Assembly: GCA_963784885.1 (NCBI GenBank)
Contig: CAWATA010000006.1
Span: forward strand, 310,001-374,000
Direction of reading: 5' to 3'
Length of the DNA: 64,000 bases
Source of the DNA: RHKX01 sp963784885
GTDB taxonomy: Bacteria > Actinomycetota > Thermoleophilia > Solirubrobacterales > 70-9
Shown one piece after another: positions 15,409-24,055 of this stretch (the stretch's first letter is position 1; every line of letters begins with the position of its first letter). Under the pieces are notes generated by a model that saw only the letters and a list, made by a program, of their open reading frames with translations, ran no database searches and was not told where the DNA came from. A program made the position numbers and the translations under genes.

Positions 15409-16734
15409 GTGTCTGAGGGGCTCGAGACCCGGGTCCTGTTCCGGCACATCGACGAGCCCGGCCTGCACTCGATCGAGACCTACGAGCGGCTCGGCGGCTA
15501 CACGGCGCTGAAGACCGCGTTCAAGAACCGCGAGCCCGGCGATCTGGTGACCGAGTTCGAGGCGTCGGGCCTGCGCGGTCGCGGCGGCGCCGGCTTCTCG
15601 ATGGGCAAGAAGGCGAGCTTCCTGCCGCAGGGGGACATGGACAAGTACCTCTGCTGCAACGCCGACGAATCCGAGCCCGGGACGTTCAAGGACCGCGAGC
15701 TGATGTTCAAGAACCCGCACGGCCTCGTCGAGGGAGTCGCGATCGGCGCGATGGCGGCGGGCGCGACCCGGGCATTCATCTTCATCCGCGGCGAGTACGC
15801 CGAGATCGCCGACCGCCTCGACGCCGCCGTCGCCGAGGCCTACGACGCCGGCTACCTCGGCGACGACATCCTCGGCACCGGCATCGACGTCAGCATCGTC
15901 GTCCACCGCGGCGCCGGCGCCTACATCTGCGGCGAGGAGACGGCCCTGCTCGACTCGCTCGAGGGCAAGCGCGGCAACCCCCGCCTGAAGCCCCCGTTCC
16001 CGGCGATCCAGGGGCTCTACGGCGGACCGACGCTGATCAACAACGTCGAGACGCTGATGAACCTCCCCGACGTCGTCAACAACGGCTCCGACTGGTTCAA
16101 GGGCTTCGGCACCGAGCAGTCGACCGGCACCAAGGTCGTCTCCGTCTCGGGCTGCGTCCAGCGACCGGGCAACTACGAGGTCGAGCTCGGCATCCCCTCC
16201 CGGGACATCATCTACGGACTCGCCGGGGGCCCGCCCGAGGGCCGCGAGGTCAAGGCCTGGTACCCGGGCGGCTCCTCCGCCCCGGTCCTCGGCCCCGAGG
16301 AGCTCGACCTCCCGTACTCCTTCGAGGCGCTGGCCGAGGCGGGCTCGATGCTCGGATCCGGCGCGATCATCGTCGCCGACGACTCGGTCTCGATCCCCGA
16401 GATGGCGCTCCGAACCGCGCGCTTCTACCAGCACGAGTCGTGCGGCAAGTGCAGCCCCTGTCGCGAGGGCACCAACTGGACCGTGAAGATGCTCGAGCGC
16501 GTCGTCCGCGGCGAGGCGACTCCGATGGACCTCGACATCGTCGCCTCCGTTCAGGAGAACATCATCGGCAACTGCCTCTGCGTCCTCGGAGACGCGATGG
16601 CGATGCCGGTCGGCTCGATGGTGCGCCGCTGGCGCGCGGAGTTCGAGGAGACGATCGCCCGGGCCCGCGCGGCCGGACCCGCCCCGCTCGACGTCGAGCC
16701 CGCCGTCATGACTCCCGCCGGAGTCGGAGCGTGA
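15409..16734 (+). CDS. nuoF: NADH-quinone oxidoreductase subunit F
   Basis: NuoF (441 residues) binds NADH and FMN and holds cluster N3. The glycine-rich FMN/NADH loop is G-L-R-G-R-G-G-A-G-F, a second is G-A-G-A-Y-I-C-G-E-E-T-A-L, and the 4Fe-4S ligands are E-S-C-G-K-C-S-P-C-R-E-G plus the later Cys in G-N-C-L-C. GTG 15409 follows a GGGAG ribosome-binding site. Because an unrelated gene precedes it, a promoter in 15325-15408 (for example TAGGTT near 15374) is possible. Its TGA overlaps the nuoG GTG. Confidence 0.96.
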   Translation: MSEGLETRVLFRHIDEPGLHSIETYERLGGYTALKTAFKNREPGDLVTEFEASGLRGRGGAGFSMGKKASFLPQGDMDKYLCCNADESEPGTFKDRELMFKNPHGLVEGVAIGAMAAGATRAFIFIRGEYAEIADRLDAAVAEAYDAGYLGDDILGTGIDVSIVVHRGAGAYICGEETALLDSLEGKRGNPRLKPPFPAIQGLYGGPTLINNVETLMNLPDVVNNGSDWFKGFGTEQSTGTKVVSVSGCVQRPGNYEVELGIPSRDIIYGLAGGPPEGREVKAWYPGGSSAPVLGPEELDLPYSFEALAEAGSMLGSGAIIVADDSVSIPEMALRTARFYQHESCGKCSPCREGTNWTVKMLERVVRGEATPMDLDIVASVQENIIGNCLCVLGDAMAMPVGSMVRRWRAEFEETIARARAAGPAPLDVEPAVMTPAGVGA

Positions 16735-19394
16735 GCCGGGGCAGGGCGGCCGAGCCGATCACGGTCGTCGTCGACGGGGTCGAGATCGAAGCGACCGAGG
16801 GCGCGATGCTCGTCGACGCCGCCAAACACGGTGACGTCGAGATCCCGGTCTTCTGTTACGAGCCCAAGCTCGGCGACCCGGTCGGCGCCTGCCGGATGTG
16901 CCTGGTCGAGATCGAGGGGATCCCGAAGCTTCAGACCGCCTGCTCGACCCCGGTTCGCGACGGAATGGTCGTCTACACGCAGACCGATCGGGTCAAGGAG
17001 GCACAGAACGCGGTCGTCGAGTTCCTGCTCGTCAACCACCCGCTCGACTGCCCGGTCTGCGACAAGGGCGGCGAATGCCCGCTGCAGGACATCGCGATGG
17101 GCTGGGGACCCGGCAAGAGCCGCGTCACCGACCCGAAGCGCCACTTCCAGAAGCCGATCCCGCTCTCGCCGCTGATCCGGATCGACCGCGAGCGCTGCAT
17201 CCTCTGCTACCGCTGCGTCCGCTTCAGCCAGGAGGTCTCCGAGGACGAGCAGCTCCAGCTCCTCGAGCGCGGCGCCAAGACCTTCGTCGGCACCCATGAG
17301 GACCGGCCCTACATCGGCCCGTTCCACGGCAACATCATCGAGCTCTGCCCGGTCGGGGCTCTGACCTCGCAGGCCTACCGGTTCCGCGCGCGGCCGTGGG
17401 ACATCGAGGACGCCGGCTCGGTCTGCACGCTCTGCCCGAGCCAGTGCAACGTCAAGTTCACGGTCCGCGACGAGAAGGTCGTCCGCGTCCTCGCCCGCGA
17501 CAACGAAGAGGTCGACGACGGCTGGCTCTGCGACAAGGGGCGCTTCGGCTACCAGATGTTCTCGAGCCCGGACCGGCCGCTGACGCCGCAGGTCCGTGCC
17601 GGCGGCGGTCTCGAGCCGGCGAGCTGGGAGGAGGCAATCGAGACCGCCGCGGCCGGCCTCGCACCGGCGGTCGGAAGGACCGCAGCGATCGTCGGCGGCG
17701 GCACGACCAACGAAGAGGGCTGGCTGATCCAGCGGCTCGTCCGCGGGCCGCTCGGCTCGGCGGACGTCGCCTCGACGGCCCGCCGCGGCCTCGGCCGGGC
17801 GGCCCGCACCCGTCTCGCCGACCCGAAGCTCGCAGTCGCGACCGCCGACATCGACCACGCCGGAGCGATTCTCGTCCTCGGCTGCGACCCGATGCACGAG
17901 ATGCCGATCGCCGAGCTGCGGATCCGCAAGGCCGTGCGCCGCAACGGGGCGAGCCTGCTCGTCGCGACCGAGCGGCCGACGGCGCTCGACGGCGGCGGCG
18001 CGATCGACTCCGCCGGATGCCTCGAGGCCCAGCGCTACGCGCCCGGCGAGGTCGGGGCATTCATCGAGGAGCTCCGCTCGGCGATCACCTCCGGCGACGA
18101 GGGCGCCGGCGCCGCCGGGTTCGCCGCGGCCCTGCGCGACGCCGGCCCCGTCGTCGTCGTCTGGGGCGAGGGAATGCTCGCCGGCGACGACCGCGAGCAG
18201 GTCGCCGAATCGCTGCTCGGCCTCGCCGACGTCCTCGGCCTCGACGGCATGGACGGCGGCGGGCTCTACGAGATCCCGCGGTCGGCGAACGGCCGCGGCC
18301 TTCGCGAGGTCGGCTGCGCCGAAGATTTCGGTCCCGGGTTCGCCGCGGCCGAGACGGGACGCTCCGCCGACGAGATCCGTGCCGCCCTCGAAGCCGGCGA
18401 GATCGAGGCGCTGATCCTCGCCGACGTCGACCCGGTGCGTGACTTCGACGATCCCGAGGGCTGGAAGCGCGCCCTCTCCGCCGCCAAGTTCACGCTCAGC
18501 ACCTCGATGTTCGCCGGCGCCTCCGCCCAGGGCTCCAACGTCCACTTCCCGGCCGAGAGCCACGCCGAGAAGGAGGGCACCGTCACCCACCCCGACGGCC
18601 GACTGCAGCGCGTCCGGCCCTCGGTCCCCCACCCGGGCATGGTCCGGCCGCTCTGGCAGGCACTGAGCGAGCTCTCCGCCCGGCTCGGCGCCGACCCCGG
18701 CGCCGGTACGGCAGGCGAGGTCTTCGACCAACTGGCAGCCGAGGTCCCGTTCTACAGCGGCATCACCATCGACGAAATCGGCGGCATGGGCCTCCGCCGG
18801 CAGGAGGCCTCCAACGCTTCAACGCAGGAGAGCGCCGAGCCCGCCTCACCCGCGCCGACCGAGGGCGACGGCGGGGGCCACTCCGACGGGAGTCCGCGGC
18901 TGCGGTCGTCGATTCCCTCGGCAGGCGACGAGACGCCGCCCGCAGGCGCGCCCGGCGGAGGGGCCCCCGCCGGCGCCCACGAGAACGACGAGAACGAACT
19001 CCGCCTCGGCACCTACAAGGACCTCTGGGCCGACTACGTGGCCGAGGAGAACCCCGCCCTCCGCTTCCTCTCCCCGACCCAGACGCTCGAGCTGAACCCC
19101 GCCGACGCCGAGCGGCTCGGCGTTCAGCACGGCCAGCGCGTCGAGGTGACGGCCGGCGCTCACTCGCTGACTGCCACCGTCGGCCTTCGCGAGCGGATGC
19201 TCGAGGGCACCGCCTTCCTCGCCGAGGGCACCGCGACCGACCCCGCAGGAGCGCTCGCCGGCGCCCGAGCGATCGCGGTCACCCCGGCCCCGGAGTCGGA
19301 GCCCGGGCCCGAGCCCGGACCGGCTGAAGAGGACGGTCAGGAGCCCGCCGCGCCGGCGCTGGTCGTCACCAAGCGGGAGCCCGTCTCGTGGTAG
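16731..19394 (+). CDS. nuoG: NADH-quinone oxidoreductase subunit G
   Basis: NuoG (887 residues) is the large Fe-S subunit of the NADH module. In order it has a ferredoxin-type 2Fe-2S domain (C42, C54, C57, C71), the H-x-x-x-C-x-x-C-x5-C site (H-P-L-D-C-P-V-C-D-K-G-G-E-C), a 4Fe-4S site C-I-L-C-Y-R-C-V with a later C-P-V-G-A-L, and a molybdopterin-oxidoreductase-like domain opening with C-T-L-C-P-S-Q-C that keeps its own cluster ligands. Near residues 690-760 there is a Pro/Gly/Ser/Glu-rich insert of uncertain role before the C-terminal aspartate-decarboxylase-like domain. GTG 16731 overlaps the nuoF stop; the upstream open frame is a shadow. Confidence 0.95.
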   Translation: MSRGRAAEPITVVVDGVEIEATEGAMLVDAAKHGDVEIPVFCYEPKLGDPVGACRMCLVEIEGIPKLQTACSTPVRDGMVVYTQTDRVKEAQNAVVEFLLVNHPLDCPVCDKGGECPLQDIAMGWGPGKSRVTDPKRHFQKPIPLSPLIRIDRERCILCYRCVRFSQEVSEDEQLQLLERGAKTFVGTHEDRPYIGPFHGNIIELCPVGALTSQAYRFRARPWDIEDAGSVCTLCPSQCNVKFTVRDEKVVRVLARDNEEVDDGWLCDKGRFGYQMFSSPDRPLTPQVRAGGGLEPASWEEAIETAAAGLAPAVGRTAAIVGGGTTNEEGWLIQRLVRGPLGSADVASTARRGLGRAARTRLADPKLAVATADIDHAGAILVLGCDPMHEMPIAELRIRKAVRRNGASLLVATERPTALDGGGAIDSAGCLEAQRYAPGEVGAFIEELRSAITSGDEGAGAAGFAAALRDAGPVVVVWGEGMLAGDDREQVAESLLGLADVLGLDGMDGGGLYEIPRSANGRGLREVGCAEDFGPGFAAAETGRSADEIRAALEAGEIEALILADVDPVRDFDDPEGWKRALSAAKFTLSTSMFAGASAQGSNVHFPAESHAEKEGTVTHPDGRLQRVRPSVPHPGMVRPLWQALSELSARLGADPGAGTAGEVFDQLAAEVPFYSGITIDEIGGMGLRRQEASNASTQESAEPASPAPTEGDGGGHSDGSPRLRSSIPSAGDETPPAGAPGGGAPAGAHENDENELRLGTYKDLWADYVAEENPALRFLSPTQTLELNPADAERLGVQHGQRVEVTAGAHSLTATVGLRERMLEGTAFLAEGTATDPAGALAGARAIAVTPAPESEPGPEPGPAEEDGQEPAAPALVVTKREPVSW

Positions 19395-20401
19395 TCGCCG
19401 ATGTCGGGTTCGCCGAAGCCAGCTGGCTGATGATCCTGAAATCGCTGGTGATCTTCGCCGTGATCCTCGGGATCGTTCCGATGATCCTGCTGCTCGAGCG
19501 CAAACTCCTCGGGCGCTTCCAGGCCCGTTACGGGCCCAACCGGGTCGGTCCCGTCGGCTTGCTCCAGCCGCTCGCCGACGTCGTGAAGCTGCTCAGCAAG
19601 GAGAGCTACAAGCCGGAGGCGGCGGTGCCGGTCCTCTGGGCCATCGCACCGGCTCTGGTCATCCTCAGCGCCACCGCGACCCTGGCGATCATTCCGTTCG
19701 GCGACGTCGTCGACGGCGAGGTCGGCCTCTACGGGATCGATGTCTCGATCGGCATCCTCTACGCGTTCGCCTTCGGATCCATATCGTTCTACGGGCTCCT
19801 GCTCGGCGGCTGGGCGTCGGGATCCAAGTACAGCTTCATGGGCGCGATGCGCTCGGCCGCGCAGCTGATCAGCTACGAGATCTCGATGGGCCTGGCACTG
19901 CTCGGCGTGATCATGATGGCCGGCTCGCTCAGCCTCGTCGACATCTCGAACGCCCAGGCCGACACCATCTGGTACATCGTCCCGCAGTTCGTCGGGTTCC
20001 TGATCTTCATGGTCGCCGGCTTCGCCGAGACGAACCGCCCGCCGTTCGACCTCCCCGAGGCTGACGCCGAGCTCGTCTCCGGCTACAACACCGAGTACGG
20101 CGGCATGCGCTTCGGCTCCTACTTCATGGCGGAGTACATGGAGATGATCGTCGTCTCCGGGATCGCCGCCGCGATGTTCCTCGGCGGCTGGCATCTGCCG
20201 TTCGGAATCGAGACCGGAGCCGTCGTCGGCGCCCTGGTGATGCTCGCCAAGATCGTGATCCTGATCTGCGTCTTCATCTGGGTCCGGGCGACGCTGCCGC
20301 GGCTCCGTTACGACCAGCTGATGTCGCTCGGCTGGAAGGTGCTGCTACCGCTGGCGACGCTGAACCTGCTCGTCACCGCGGTCCTCGTCGTCGTCACCTG
20401 A
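19388..20401 (+). CDS. nuoH: NADH-quinone oxidoreductase subunit H
   Basis: NuoH (337 residues, about eight helices) joins the peripheral arm to the proton-pumping arm. Landmarks are E-R-K-L-L-G-R-F-Q-A-R-Y-G-P-N-R-V-G-P, R-S-A-A-Q-L-I-S-Y-E, A-E-T-N-R-P-P-F-D-L-P-E-A-D-A-E and R-A-T-L-P-R-L-R-Y-D-Q. GTG 19388 overlaps nuoG by 7 nt. Its 3' end overlaps the convergent CoA-transferase gene by 57 nt. nuoI does not follow; it lies 3.1 kb further on. Confidence 0.95.
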   Translation: MVVADVGFAEASWLMILKSLVIFAVILGIVPMILLLERKLLGRFQARYGPNRVGPVGLLQPLADVVKLLSKESYKPEAAVPVLWAIAPALVILSATATLAIIPFGDVVDGEVGLYGIDVSIGILYAFAFGSISFYGLLLGGWASGSKYSFMGAMRSAAQLISYEISMGLALLGVIMMAGSLSLVDISNAQADTIWYIVPQFVGFLIFMVAGFAETNRPPFDLPEADAELVSGYNTEYGGMRFGSYFMAEYMEMIVVSGIAAAMFLGGWHLPFGIETGAVVGALVMLAKIVILICVFIWVRATLPRLRYDQLMSLGWKVLLPLATLNLLVTAVLVVVT

Positions 20402-21523
20402 GGGTCCGGGGCTCGCGGGCAGGCGCGGGGGCGCGAGCCGGTACTCGGGCGGCGTCTCCGAGAGGCCGATCGGGTTGCGGACCAGCTCGACGTCGGGGCC
20501 GCCGTCGCGGTGGATGGTCACCGTCGGGTCGAGACCGAGCTCGCGCGCGAGCCCGAAGGCGCCGGCGACGTCGTTGATCGTCCCCGCCGGTACCCGGGCC
20601 GCGGTCAGCAGCTCCGCCCACTCTTCGGCGTCGCGCTCGGCGAGTCGCGCCTCGAGCTCGGCCCTGAGCGCGTCGCGGTTTCCGACCCGCGCCGGGTTCG
20701 TCGCGAACCGCTCGTCGTCGGCGAGCCCGGGGGCGCCGGCGATCTCGCAGAGGCTCGCGAACTGACGGTCGTTGCCGACCGCCAGCACGAGATGCCCGTC
20801 ACGCGCCGCCAGCACCTCGTAGGGGGCGATGCTCGGGTGCATGTTGCCCATCCGCTCCGGGACGACCCCGCCGGCCGTGAATGCCGACGCCTGATTGACG
20901 AGCGCTGCGAGCAGTGAGGAAAGCAGCTCGATGTCGACCCGCTGGCCTGCTCCCGAGGTCTCGCGATGGCGGAGGGCGGCCAGGACTCCGACCGTCGCGA
21001 ACAGGCCGGAGAGGACGTCGATGAGCGCGACCCCGACCTTCTGCGGCTCGCCGTCGGGCTCGCCGGTGATGCTCATCAGCCCGCCCAGCGCCGACACGAG
21101 CATGTCGTAGCCGGGCAGCTCGGCACCGGCGCCACGACCGAATCCGGTGATCGAGCAGTACACGAGACCGGGGTTCGTCGCGCGAAGATCGTCGTAGCCG
21201 AGGCCGATCCCGTCGAGGAAGCCGGGGCGGAAGTTCTCGACGAGGACATCGGCCTCCAGCGCCAGCCTCCGGACCTCGGCAAGGTCGCCGGGGTCCTTGA
21301 GATCGAGGACGACGCTGCGCTTGTTCCGGTTCGCCGCGAGGAAGTAGGTCGCCTCGCCCCCGGCGTCGTAGGGCGGCCCCCAGCCACGGGTCTCGTCGCC
21401 GACGCCGGGGCGCTCGACCTTGGTCACCTCGGCGCCGAGGTCGGCGAGCATCATCGTCGCGAACGGCCCCGCGAGCACCCGCGAGAGGTCGAGGACCTTG
21501 AGGTTGTCGAGGGCGCCCGCCAT
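20345..21523 (-). CDS. CaiB/BaiF family (class III) CoA-transferase, possibly glutarate CoA-transferase
   Basis: The 392-residue product opens with V-L-D-L-S-R-V-L-A-G-P-F-A-T-M-M-L-A-D-L-G-A-E-V, the class III hallmark (key residues R, G, P, F and D). It has R-N-K-R-S-V-V-L-D-L-K, N-F-R-P-G and the catalytic Asp in V-A-L-I-D-V-L-S-G. It would move CoA between carboxylates. It is divergent from a glutaryl-CoA dehydrogenase gene with a GntR regulator, so glutarate is the most likely acceptor, as in SUGCT-type enzymes; this is inference from context. The last ~20 residues are low complexity and lie antisense to nuoH. Confidence 0.87.
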   Translation of the reverse strand: MAGALDNLKVLDLSRVLAGPFATMMLADLGAEVTKVERPGVGDETRGWGPPYDAGGEATYFLAANRNKRSVVLDLKDPGDLAEVRRLALEADVLVENFRPGFLDGIGLGYDDLRATNPGLVYCSITGFGRGAGAELPGYDMLVSALGGLMSITGEPDGEPQKVGVALIDVLSGLFATVGVLAALRHRETSGAGQRVDIELLSSLLAALVNQASAFTAGGVVPERMGNMHPSIAPYEVLAARDGHLVLAVGNDRQFASLCEIAGAPGLADDERFATNPARVGNRDALRAELEARLAERDAEEWAELLTAARVPAGTINDVAGAFGLARELGLDPTVTIHRDGGPDVELVRNPIGLSETPPEYRLAPPRLPASPGPSGDDDEDRGDEQVQRRQR

Positions 21524-21534
21524 CTGGTCTAATG

Positions 21535-21547
21535 ATTATCCTAGATA
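21535..21547. promoter_or_regulatory. AT-rich divergent control region of the CoA-transferase / gcdH pair
   Basis: The 55-nt gap 21524-21578 contains one of the few AT-rich islands in the window. On the minus strand GATAAT (21540-21535) lies 11 nt before the CoA-transferase ATG. Forward, TAGATATT follows. TATC-CTA-GATA (21537-21547) is a short inverted repeat that could be the operator of the nearby GntR regulator. The assignment is inference. Confidence 0.4.
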
Positions 21548-21578
21548 TTCGAAAATCGAGCGTCAACCGGAGACCACT

Positions 21579-22767
21579 ATGCCCAGCGCCAAGTCCGCCC
21601 CACCCGAGATCCGCCCCCTCGACTTCCTCGCGATCGACGACCTCCTCACCGACGAGGAGCGCGACATCCGCGACACCGTCCGGGCGTTCGTCGCCAAAGA
21701 GGTTCTGCCGAACGTCGAGGACTGGTTCGAGGAGGCGATCCTCCCGCGGGAGCTGGCGCACGAGATCGGCAAGCTCGGGCTCTTCGGAATGCACCTGGAG
21801 GGCTACGGGTGCGCCGGCGCGAGCGCAACCGCCTACGGGCTCACCTGCCTCGAGCTCGAGGCAGGTGACAGCGGCGTGCGCAGCCTGGTCTCGGTTCAAG
21901 GGTCGCTGGCGATGTACGCGATCTGGCGCTGGGGCTCGGAGGAGCAGAAGCGGGAGTGGCTGCCGCGGATGGCCGCCGGCGAGGCGATCGGGTGCTTCGG
22001 CTTGACCGAGCCCGACGCCGGATCGGATCCGGGCGGCGATGAGGACGCGCGCCCGCCGCGACGGCGACGACTGGATCCTGCACGGCCAGAAGATGTGGAT
22101 CACGAACGGATCGATCGCCGACGTCGCCGTCGTCTGGGCCCACACCGAGGACGGCGTTCGCGGCTTCCTCGTCCCGAAGGGGACGAAGGGATTCACGACC
22201 ACGGACATTCACAAGAAGCTCTCGCTGCGCGCGTCGGTCACCTCCGAGCTGCTGCTCGACGACGTGCGCCTGCCGGCGGATGCGGTCCTTCCCGAGGTGA
22301 GCTCGCTGAAGGGGCCGCTGTCCTGCCTCAACGAGGCCCGATACGGGATCGTCTGGGGCGCGGCCGGCGCGGCCCGCGCCTGCTACGAGTCCGCGCTCGA
22401 CTACAGCAAGGAGCGGATCCAGTTCGATCGTCCGATCGCGTCGTTTCAGATCCAGCAGCAGAAGCTCGCTCACATGGCCCTCGAGGTGAACCGGGCAACG
22501 CTGCTCGCTCTCCACCTCGGGCGGATGAAGGACGGCGGGACGCTCCGCAACGAGCATGTCAGCATGGGGAAGCTCGGCAACGTCAACGCCGCCCTCGACG
22601 TCGCCCGGAGCGCGCGCCAGGTGCTCGGCGCCAACGGCGTCACGCTCGAGTACCCGGTGATCCGGCACATGAACAACCTCGAGTCCGTCGTCACCTACGA
22701 GGGGACCGCGGACGTCCACGCCCTCGTCGTCGGCGGCGCCATCACCGGGATTCAGGCGTTCCGGTGA
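21579..22767 (+). pseudogene. gcdH: Glutaryl-CoA dehydrogenase family acyl-CoA dehydrogenase, broken by a +1 frameshift
   Basis: Two frames together make a full-length (about 395-residue) protein very like glutaryl-CoA dehydrogenases. The first frame has G-Y-G-C-A-G-A-S-A-T-A-Y-G-L, S-V-Q-G-S-L and C-F-G-L-T-E-P-D-A-G-S-D-P-G. The second has M-R-T-R-A, K-M-W-I-T-N-G, R-Y-G-I-V-W-G and the catalytic Glu in V-T-Y-E-G-T-A-D-V-H, ending I-T-G-I-Q-A-F. The break is at 22035-22038, where GGCG stands in place of one codon (one extra base). The enzyme would oxidise and decarboxylate glutaryl-CoA to crotonyl-CoA. ATG 21579 follows a CCGGAGA site. Either an inactivated gene or a sequence error. Confidence 0.85.
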
Positions 22768-23420
22768 TCACCCCGGCCGCGAAGCCGGCGACCAGCGGGC
22801 GGCACGCGCTCGACGGCCTCCGCCGCGCGATCGTCGCCGGCGAGCTTCGGCCCGGCGAGCGAGTCCGCCAGGAGGAGGTCGCGGACGCCCTCGGCATCAG
22901 CGTCGCGCCGGTTCGCGAGGCCCTCGCGACGCTCGAGCGGGAGGGGCAGGTCGCCTACCGGCCGCGCCGCGGCTACTTCGTCGCCGAGCTCGACCTCGCC
23001 GAGCTCGAGGAGATCTACGCGCTGCGGGCGCTGCTCGAGGAGCGGGCGGCCCGGGCCGCCCTCCCGGTGCTCGACGACGTTGCCATCGAGCAGATCGCAG
23101 CGGCCGCGCGCGAATGCGCGGAGGCCGCGGCGGCCGGCGACGTCGCCGCCGAGCTGGCCGCGAACCGGCGCTTCCACTTCGGGATCCTCGAGGCGCCGGG
23201 GCAGGCGCAGACGATTCGCCTGATCAGGCTGCTCTGGGACTCGACCGAGGCCTACCGCGCCATCTACTACAACGCGCCCGAGGCACGGCGCAGCTCGTTG
23301 GAGGCGCACGAGCGGATCCTCGCCGCGATCCGCGATCGCGACCCCGACCGGCTCGTCGCCGAGCTCGACGCCCATCGTGAGCAGGCGCTCGCGGCGCTCG
23401 GCTCGCTGCTCGGTCCCTGA
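22764..23420 (+). CDS. GntR family (FadR/FCD subfamily) transcriptional regulator
   Basis: The 218-residue product has an N-terminal winged helix (G-E-R-V-R-Q-E-E-V-A-D-A-L-G-I-S, then P-V-R-E-A-L, then E-R-E-G-Q-V) and an all-helical FCD ligand domain with the usual metal/ligand positions (R-R-F-H-F and later H-E-R-I-L-A-A-I). GTG 22764 overlaps the TGA of the dehydrogenase gene, so it is co-transcribed. FCD regulators typically repress small-acid catabolic genes and release DNA when a carboxylate or acyl-CoA binds. It most likely controls the flanking CoA-transferase/dehydrogenase pair. Confidence 0.9.
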   Translation: MITPAAKPATSGRHALDGLRRAIVAGELRPGERVRQEEVADALGISVAPVREALATLEREGQVAYRPRRGYFVAELDLAELEEIYALRALLEERAARAALPVLDDVAIEQIAAAARECAEAAAAGDVAAELAANRRFHFGILEAPGQAQTIRLIRLLWDSTEAYRAIYYNAPEARRSSLEAHERILAAIRDRDPDRLVAELDAHREQALAALGSLLGP

Positions 23421-23466
23421 GGGCATCCGGACGCTCGCCTCGGCCCGGGCGGGCGAGCGGACCGCG

Positions 23467-23472
23467 TAGGAT
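23467..23472 (+). promoter_or_regulatory. -10 box of a probable leaderless nuoI promoter
   Basis: TAGGAT lies 8 nt before the nuoI ATG and there is no Shine-Dalgarno site. With the upstream nuo genes 3 kb away, nuoI appears to have its own promoter. Confidence 0.6.
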
Positions 23473-23480
23473 GGCGGCCG

Positions 23481-24038
23481 ATGGAAGCCGGCCGCGCCAG
23501 CGAGTACCCGTACCTGCCCGACGACTCGGTCGTCAGCGTCCAGCGCGGCCCCGAACCGGGCGGCGTCAAGGGCGCTTACCGGGCGTTCGGCGAGACGCTC
23601 CGCGGCCTGAAGACGACGATGGCTCGGGTCGTCGAGGGACCGGTGACGATCCAGTACCCGGAGGAGAAGACGCCGGTCTACCCGCGCTTCCGCGGTCGCC
23701 ACAAGCTCCACCGCTTCGAGGACACCGGCCTCGAGAAGTGCGTCGGTTGCTCGCTCTGCGCCGCCGCCTGCCCCGCCGACTGCATCCGCGTCGTCGCTGC
23801 CGAGAACGACCCAGACGACCGGGTATCGGCCGGCGAGCGCTACGCGGCCGTCTACGAGATCAACCTGTCGCGCTGCATCTTCTGCGGCTACTGCGAGGTC
23901 GCGTGCCCCTTCGACGCGATCACGATGGGCCACGAGTACGAGATGGCCGACTACAACCGCAACGACCTGATCTTCACCAAGGAGATGCTCCTCGCGGAGC
24001 CGATCATGAAGGTCCCGCTGCGCAACGAGGGCGAGTAA
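23481..24038 (+). CDS. nuoI: NADH-quinone oxidoreductase subunit I
   Basis: NuoI (185 residues) carries 4Fe-4S clusters N6a and N6b in two ferredoxin motifs, C-V-G-C-S-L-C-A-A-A-C-P and C-I-F-C-G-Y-C-E-V-A-C-P, and passes electrons to NuoB. The N-terminal helix region (K-T-T-M-A-R-V and P-V-T-I-Q-Y-P-E-E) is typical. It is isolated from the rest of complex I: 3.1 kb from nuoH, and 9.5 kb from nuoJ. It faces a convergent gene 17 nt away. An apparent private promoter precedes it. Confidence 0.95.
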   Translation: MEAGRASEYPYLPDDSVVSVQRGPEPGGVKGAYRAFGETLRGLKTTMARVVEGPVTIQYPEEKTPVYPRFRGRHKLHRFEDTGLEKCVGCSLCAAACPADCIRVVAAENDPDDRVSAGERYAAVYEINLSRCIFCGYCEVACPFDAITMGHEYEMADYNRNDLIFTKEMLLAEPIMKVPLRNEGE

Positions 24039-24055
24039 CTGCCGCCTCGCGGTCC

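Noticed and set aside
14170..16434. 754-residue antisense ORF opposite nuoE-nuoF, and other very long antisense ORFs (16551-18731, 33891-35996, 39263-41605, 4403-6112, 26519-28522, 42726-44534)
   Set aside because: All lie opposite strong, conserved coding genes, are Arg/Ala/Gly/Asp-rich with no domain pattern, and arise because stop codons are rare on the complement of high-GC reading frames.
22035..22038. Programmed +1 frameshift in gcdH
   Set aside because: There is no slippery heptamer with downstream structure, no reason for regulation by frameshifting in this family, and three similar one-base insertions occur in other genes of the window.
21420..23420. 666-residue ORF apparently fusing the dehydrogenase to the GntR regulator
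   Set aside because: It is only the open frame created by the one-base insertion in gcdH; the middle part reads as nonsense while the correct frame continues in 22039-22767.
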